Of a stretch of DNA of 7,356 bases, positions 5,299 to 7,356 are shown piece after piece (position 1 is the first letter of the stretch; each line of letters begins with the position of its first letter). Where the stretch lies: positions 1 to 7,356 of the forward strand of contig JAJYDH010000328.1 in assembly GCA_021777685.1 (NCBI GenBank). The letters run 5' to 3'. The notes under the pieces were generated by a model that ran no database searches, had not been told where the DNA came from, and saw only the letters and a list, made by a program, of their open reading frames with translations. Made by a program: the position numbers and the translations under genes. Origin of the DNA: Planctomycetota bacterium. Lineage in GTDB: Bacteria; Planctomycetota; Planctomycetia; Isosphaerales; Isosphaeraceae.

Positions 5299-6131
5299 CG
5301 CGGCGGCGCCAGCACCGTCGGCCCGAACGCCGCGCCGGCGTGGTAGAACAGCAGGAACCAGGCGGAATTGACGAAGAGGATCGCCAGCCCGGCCAGGCAG
5401 ACGGCCCGGCAGGCGGACGACCCGATCGGCTCCCGGTCGCCGTCGACTCGCCGGGTCAGCCCCTCCTGACAGGCCAGGAGCGCGGCGACGAGGCCAAACG
5501 TGGCGCACTTGAAGGGCAGGCCCACGATGTCGCGGACCCAGAGCATCTCCAGGAACATGTCGAAGAAGGCCGGCACGGTCAGCCCCATCATCGAGTGGGC
5601 GACCAGCCAGCCGATCGCGATCCCGACGAATGACCCCCAGACGGCCAGGATCGGCCCGGCGATCGTCGCCGCCGCCAGCCTCGCCGCGACCCGCCGGGCC
5701 GGCTCGATGTCGACCTCTTCCGGCCCCGGCTCCCCGCCCAACTCGGCCACGTAGCGGGCCGAGACCATCCCCGCCAGGATGAACCCCGTCAGCAACGGGG
5801 CGAGGTTCCGGATCAGCCCGACGCCCGTCACCGGCCCGATCCCGTCGATGAACGTCGCCCCGAAATAGGCCTGCATCGACAGGAAAGACCCCATCCCGAC
5901 GTGCACCAGCCCCACCATCGGCAGCCCCGTCCTGAACAAAAGGTCGAGCTGCCGCGAGGTCTCGCGCGGGAAGGAAGGGGCGGCCCCGACCGGCAGGACG
6001 ATCGAGCGGAGGGCCGAGGTCGCCAGCAGGCCGAGCCGGCCGAGGTAGCCGACGACCCCGATCGCGATCCGGAAGGGATTCAGGAGGATGGCGACGGCGA
6101 CGGCCGCGCCGGGGGCGGGGTGGCTGGCCAT
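5292..6131 (-). CDS. mlaE: MlaE-family ABC lipid transport permease, divergent
   Basis: MlaE is the integral membrane permease of the Mla lipid ABC transporter; a dimer binds two MlaF ATPases below and an MlaD hexamer above. The 279-residue product starts at ATG 6131, with GGGAGGG about 11 nt upstream. Hydrophobic segments lie around 12-48, 66-92, 103-127, 152-178, 204-221 and 242-266. Family signatures are visible: LIRNLAPLLTGFILAG (106-121) followed by ARYVAELG (125-132), and DIVGLPFKCATFG (201-213), equivalent to the conserved D-LV-x(3)-K region. The segment after AELG is shortened and differs strongly from the usual one. The start overlaps the upstream lipoprotein gene by 52 bp, and mlaD follows, so the three are probably co-transcribed. 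The stop (5292-5294) falls at the edge of a palindromic element that may have changed the C-terminus. No mlaF is in the window. Confidence 0.92.
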   Translation of the reverse strand: MASHPAPGAAVAVAILLNPFRIAIGVVGYLGRLGLLATSALRSIVLPVGAAPSFPRETSRQLDLLFRTGLPMVGLVHVGMGSFLSMQAYFGATFIDGIGPVTGVGLIRNLAPLLTGFILAGMVSARYVAELGGEPGPEEVDIEPARRVAARLAAATIAGPILAVWGSFVGIAIGWLVAHSMMGLTVPAFFDMFLEMLWVRDIVGLPFKCATFGLVAALLACQEGLTRRVDGDREPIGSSACRAVCLAGLAILFVNSAWFLLFYHAGAAFGPTVLAPPRS

Positions 6132-6568
6132 GTTGGTGTCGTCCCTCCCTGGTCGTCCGGGGCGCCGTTCCGTCGGCGTCGGCCGGATCGAGTCGCGACT
6201 TTACGCGAATCGTCGTCCTTTGGATAGGCGGCTTGGGCCCGCCGCTCCTCCCACCACGCCTTCCACCGGCCGATCGCCTGGCCCCGCTCCTCGGGGGACG
6301 CCCAGGCGACGAAGCCGAAGTCGCGGTGCGTCCGCTCCTTGAGGCCGTCGTTGGCCGTCATCCGGACGACGCGATCGGGGTCGTTGAGCCGGGCGATCAG
6401 GGCGGGCACGGCCACCCATTCCGGCTGCTGGTCGTCCAGTCCCACGGCGCGGGCCCGGACGATCGGGGCCGGGTGGATCATGTCGCGGAAGCTCTTCGGG
6501 GCCAGGCTACAGCCCGCCCCCGAGACGCCCAGCGCAATCGAGAGTCCGACGAGAAAGACCCGCTTCAC
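6080..6568 (-). CDS. HEAT-repeat-type lipoprotein at the head of the mla operon
   Basis: The predicted 162-residue lipoprotein starts at GTG 6568 after a GGAAGGGGG-like ribosome binding site. MKRVFLVGLSIALGVSGAGC gives a charged n-region, a hydrophobic core and C20 as the lipidation site. The lipobox GAGC is acceptable but has a less common Gly at -3. Residues 50-111 contain one HEAT-like helical repeat (VAVPALIARLNDPDRVVRMT), then a segment ending in RWKAWWEER, a pattern often seen in planctomycete HEAT-repeat proteins. After about residue 118 the sequence turns into an Arg- then Pro/Ser-rich tail lying partly in the 52-bp overlap with mlaE. The overlap suggests translational coupling. A role as an envelope partner of the Mla transporter is only inferred from position. 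An alternative is that the tail is non-functional drift up to the first stop. Confidence 0.78.
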   Translation of the reverse strand: MKRVFLVGLSIALGVSGAGCSLAPKSFRDMIHPAPIVRARAVGLDDQQPEWVAVPALIARLNDPDRVVRMTANDGLKERTHRDFGFVAWASPEERGQAIGRWKAWWEERRAQAAYPKDDDSRKVATRSGRRRRNGAPDDQGGTTPTWPATPPPARPSPSPSS

Positions 6569-6689
6569 CGCGGGGCCCCCTTCCCTGGAGGTCCGGCCGA
6601 CACCGAATCACGGCGTCAGCCCGCGCAAACTCCCGGCCCCGCCGCGTATCCTTCGCGGCAAGCCCCCCGTCTTCCTTGCGAGGGGCGAC

Positions 6690-6714
6690 CCCCGGGCGAG
6701 CTTCTCGCCCGTCG
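6690..6714. repeat. Intergenic hairpin repeat, copy 2
   Basis: Arms CGGGCGAG (6693-6700) and CTCGCCCG (6704-6711) pair perfectly around CTT. The 25-bp unit differs from the copy at 3094-3118 at three positions only. Like that copy it sits outside genes, here between two divergent transcription units. Confidence 0.5.
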
Positions 6715-6813
6715 GCCTCCGCCGGAGCCCCATGTCTAACGGAACTCGCCGAACGACGCAACGCCGATCGTCCGGCCCGCGAGTTTGGCCGCGACCGCTC
6801 AGCCTCGCCCGGT

Positions 6814-6829
6814 TAGAATGACGATATCG
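6814..6829 (+). promoter_or_regulatory. Candidate -10 element and small dyad upstream of the antitoxin-like gene
   Basis: TAGAAT (6814-6819) matches the bacterial -10 consensus at 5 of 6 positions and lies 35 nt before the start codon. The perfect palindrome CGATATCG (6822-6829) follows within 3 bp, about where transcription would start, and could be an operator for autoregulation. There is no good -35 hexamer at the usual spacing. Confidence 0.33.
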
Positions 6830-6854
6830 CCCCGCGATCCCTCGGAGCCATCTC

Positions 6855-7169
6855 ATGACCCCCGATCAAGCCACCTCCGAAGTCTCCATCCCGCCCCCCG
6901 AGGACCCAGGCGTCGCAGCCGCCCCCCCGGTCGACGATCTGGAGCGATGGGCCCCGTGGGACGGGCTATCCGACGAGCAAGGGCCGATACCGGCCTTCGG
7001 GCCGGCGAAGACCGACAAGAAGGGCCGGCTCGTCATGAGCCCGGAAGAGCGCGAGGCCCGCAGGCAAGCCTCGATGCGGATGCTCAAGGTCATCGGGACG
7101 ATCACCGACGAGACCGACACGGACGAGATCTGGGATGAAGTGATGAGAGCCCTCCGGAGGGACGATTGA
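6855..7169 (+). CDS. Small acidic protein, probable antitoxin of a PIN-toxin pair
   Basis: The 104-residue protein begins at ATG 6855, with GGAG 7 nt upstream. Residues 1-50 are Pro/Ala/acid-rich and probably unstructured. Residues 50-104 form the more conserved-looking part: KTDKKGRLVMSPEEREARRQ (52-71), a helix through MRMLKVIGTITDETDTD (74-90), then EIWDEVMRALRRDD. I do not recognise an AbrB, MazE, RHH or Phd DNA-binding domain. The assignment rests on its small size, its charge and its position: its TGA is followed immediately by the GTG of a PIN-domain gene, the order usual for antitoxin then toxin. It would bind and neutralise the PIN protein. It could also be an unrelated small protein co-transcribed with it. 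Confidence 0.68.
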   Translation: MTPDQATSEVSIPPPEDPGVAAAPPVDDLERWAPWDGLSDEQGPIPAFGPAKTDKKGRLVMSPEEREARRQASMRMLKVIGTITDETDTDEIWDEVMRALRRDD

Positions 7170-7356
7170 GTGAGTCCTGTCGTCTTCCTCGACAGCGAAC
7201 CGGTCGGGCTGGCCAGTCAGCAGGAGGGCAAGCCGAAGGCGGATGCCTGCCGAGCCTGGCTTGGGTCGCTCGATGCCTACGGGGTTCAGGTCGTCATCCC
7301 GGAGATCGTGGATTATGAGATCAGGCGGGAGTTGGTCCGCGTGGGCGCGAACGCCG
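7170..7356 (+). CDS. PIN-domain (VapC-like) ribonuclease, C-terminus beyond the window
   Basis: PIN-domain toxins are Mg-dependent ribonucleases that use a cluster of acidic residues. The 62 visible residues begin at GTG 7170, directly after the upstream TGA, with GGAGGG 9 nt before. The first strand VVFLDSEPVG carries the initial catalytic Asp (D8) at its normal place. A helix follows with ADACRAWLGSLDAYG (24-38), then the strand VQVVIPEIVDYEIRREL (39-55), where E45, D48 or E50 can supply the second acidic position. The IPEIVDYEIRREL pattern is typical of PIN proteins I know from cyanobacteria and planctomycetes. The remaining acidic residues lie outside the window. RNase activity and toxicity are inferred from family membership. 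Confidence 0.8.
   Translation, partial: MSPVVFLDSEPVGLASQQEGKPKADACRAWLGSLDAYGVQVVIPEIVDYEIRRELVRVGANA

Larger units (their letters stand above)
6569..6854. other. Divergent intergenic region between the mla cluster and the toxin-antitoxin-like pair
   Basis: I find no convincing gene in these 286 bp; the ORFs across it are short, Arg/Pro-rich and lack homology I can recognise. The region holds a 6-bp stem at 6641-6659 (GCCGCG/CGCGGC), the hairpin repeat copy at 6690-6714 and, near its right end, a -10-like TAGAAT for the plus-strand genes. Promoters for both directions should lie here. I could not assign the minus-strand one. Confidence 0.5.

Noticed and set aside
6507..6856. Several ORFs of 80-160 codons on both strands across the divergent intergenic region
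   Set aside because: They have low-complexity Arg/Pro/Gly content, conflict with each other, and lack good ribosome binding sites or recognisable domains.

Overview
The window looks like chromosome from a high-GC planctomycete, most plausibly of the Isosphaeraceae type. This is inferred from the strong G/C bias at third codon positions, the FlgM-like protein with an N-terminal MEIYG segment, the HEAT-type lipoprotein whose core ends in a tryptophan-rich stretch, and a GspE/PilB ATPase of planctomycete appearance. No rRNA, tRNA, CRISPR array, transposase or phage gene was seen. Long ORFs opposite the real genes are antisense shadows of GC-rich coding DNA.

The first 6.57 kb is coded almost entirely on the minus strand, so read it from right to left. 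A small HEAT-repeat lipoprotein (6568-6080) overlaps an MlaE-type lipid-transport permease (6131-5292), which is followed by an MlaD-type MCE protein (5170-3875). This is the membrane part of an Mla-like phospholipid or hydrophobic-lipid transporter, but no MlaF ATPase gene is present in the window. The 121-bp gap between mlaE and mlaD is occupied by an AT-rich perfect palindrome with 20-bp arms (5245-5288), a second hairpin with 9-bp arms (5197-5219), and a ribosome binding site in the loop of a third small hairpin. After a 261-bp spacer comes a FlgM-type anti-sigma-28 factor (3613-3320). Then come a GspE/PilB-family assembly ATPase (3063-1477), a secreted Pro/Ser/Thr-rich protein of unknown function (1416-634) ending at two strong hairpins, and a Fur regulator (443 to the left edge) preceded by a good Fur box at 513-531.

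At the right the strand changes. A plus-strand two-gene module begins at 6855. A 104-residue protein, probably an antitoxin, abuts a PIN-domain protein with no spacing; the PIN gene runs off the window. This has the layout of a VapBC-like toxin-antitoxin pair.

The points most worth a second look are the mlaE-mlaD junction, where removing the palindrome together with one copy of a flanking 6-bp direct repeat would restore a 4-nt mlaE/mlaD overlap; the shortened cytoplasmic segment of the MlaE protein together with the missing ATPase gene; a 25-bp hairpin repeat present twice in intergenic DNA; and the toxin-antitoxin-like pair.
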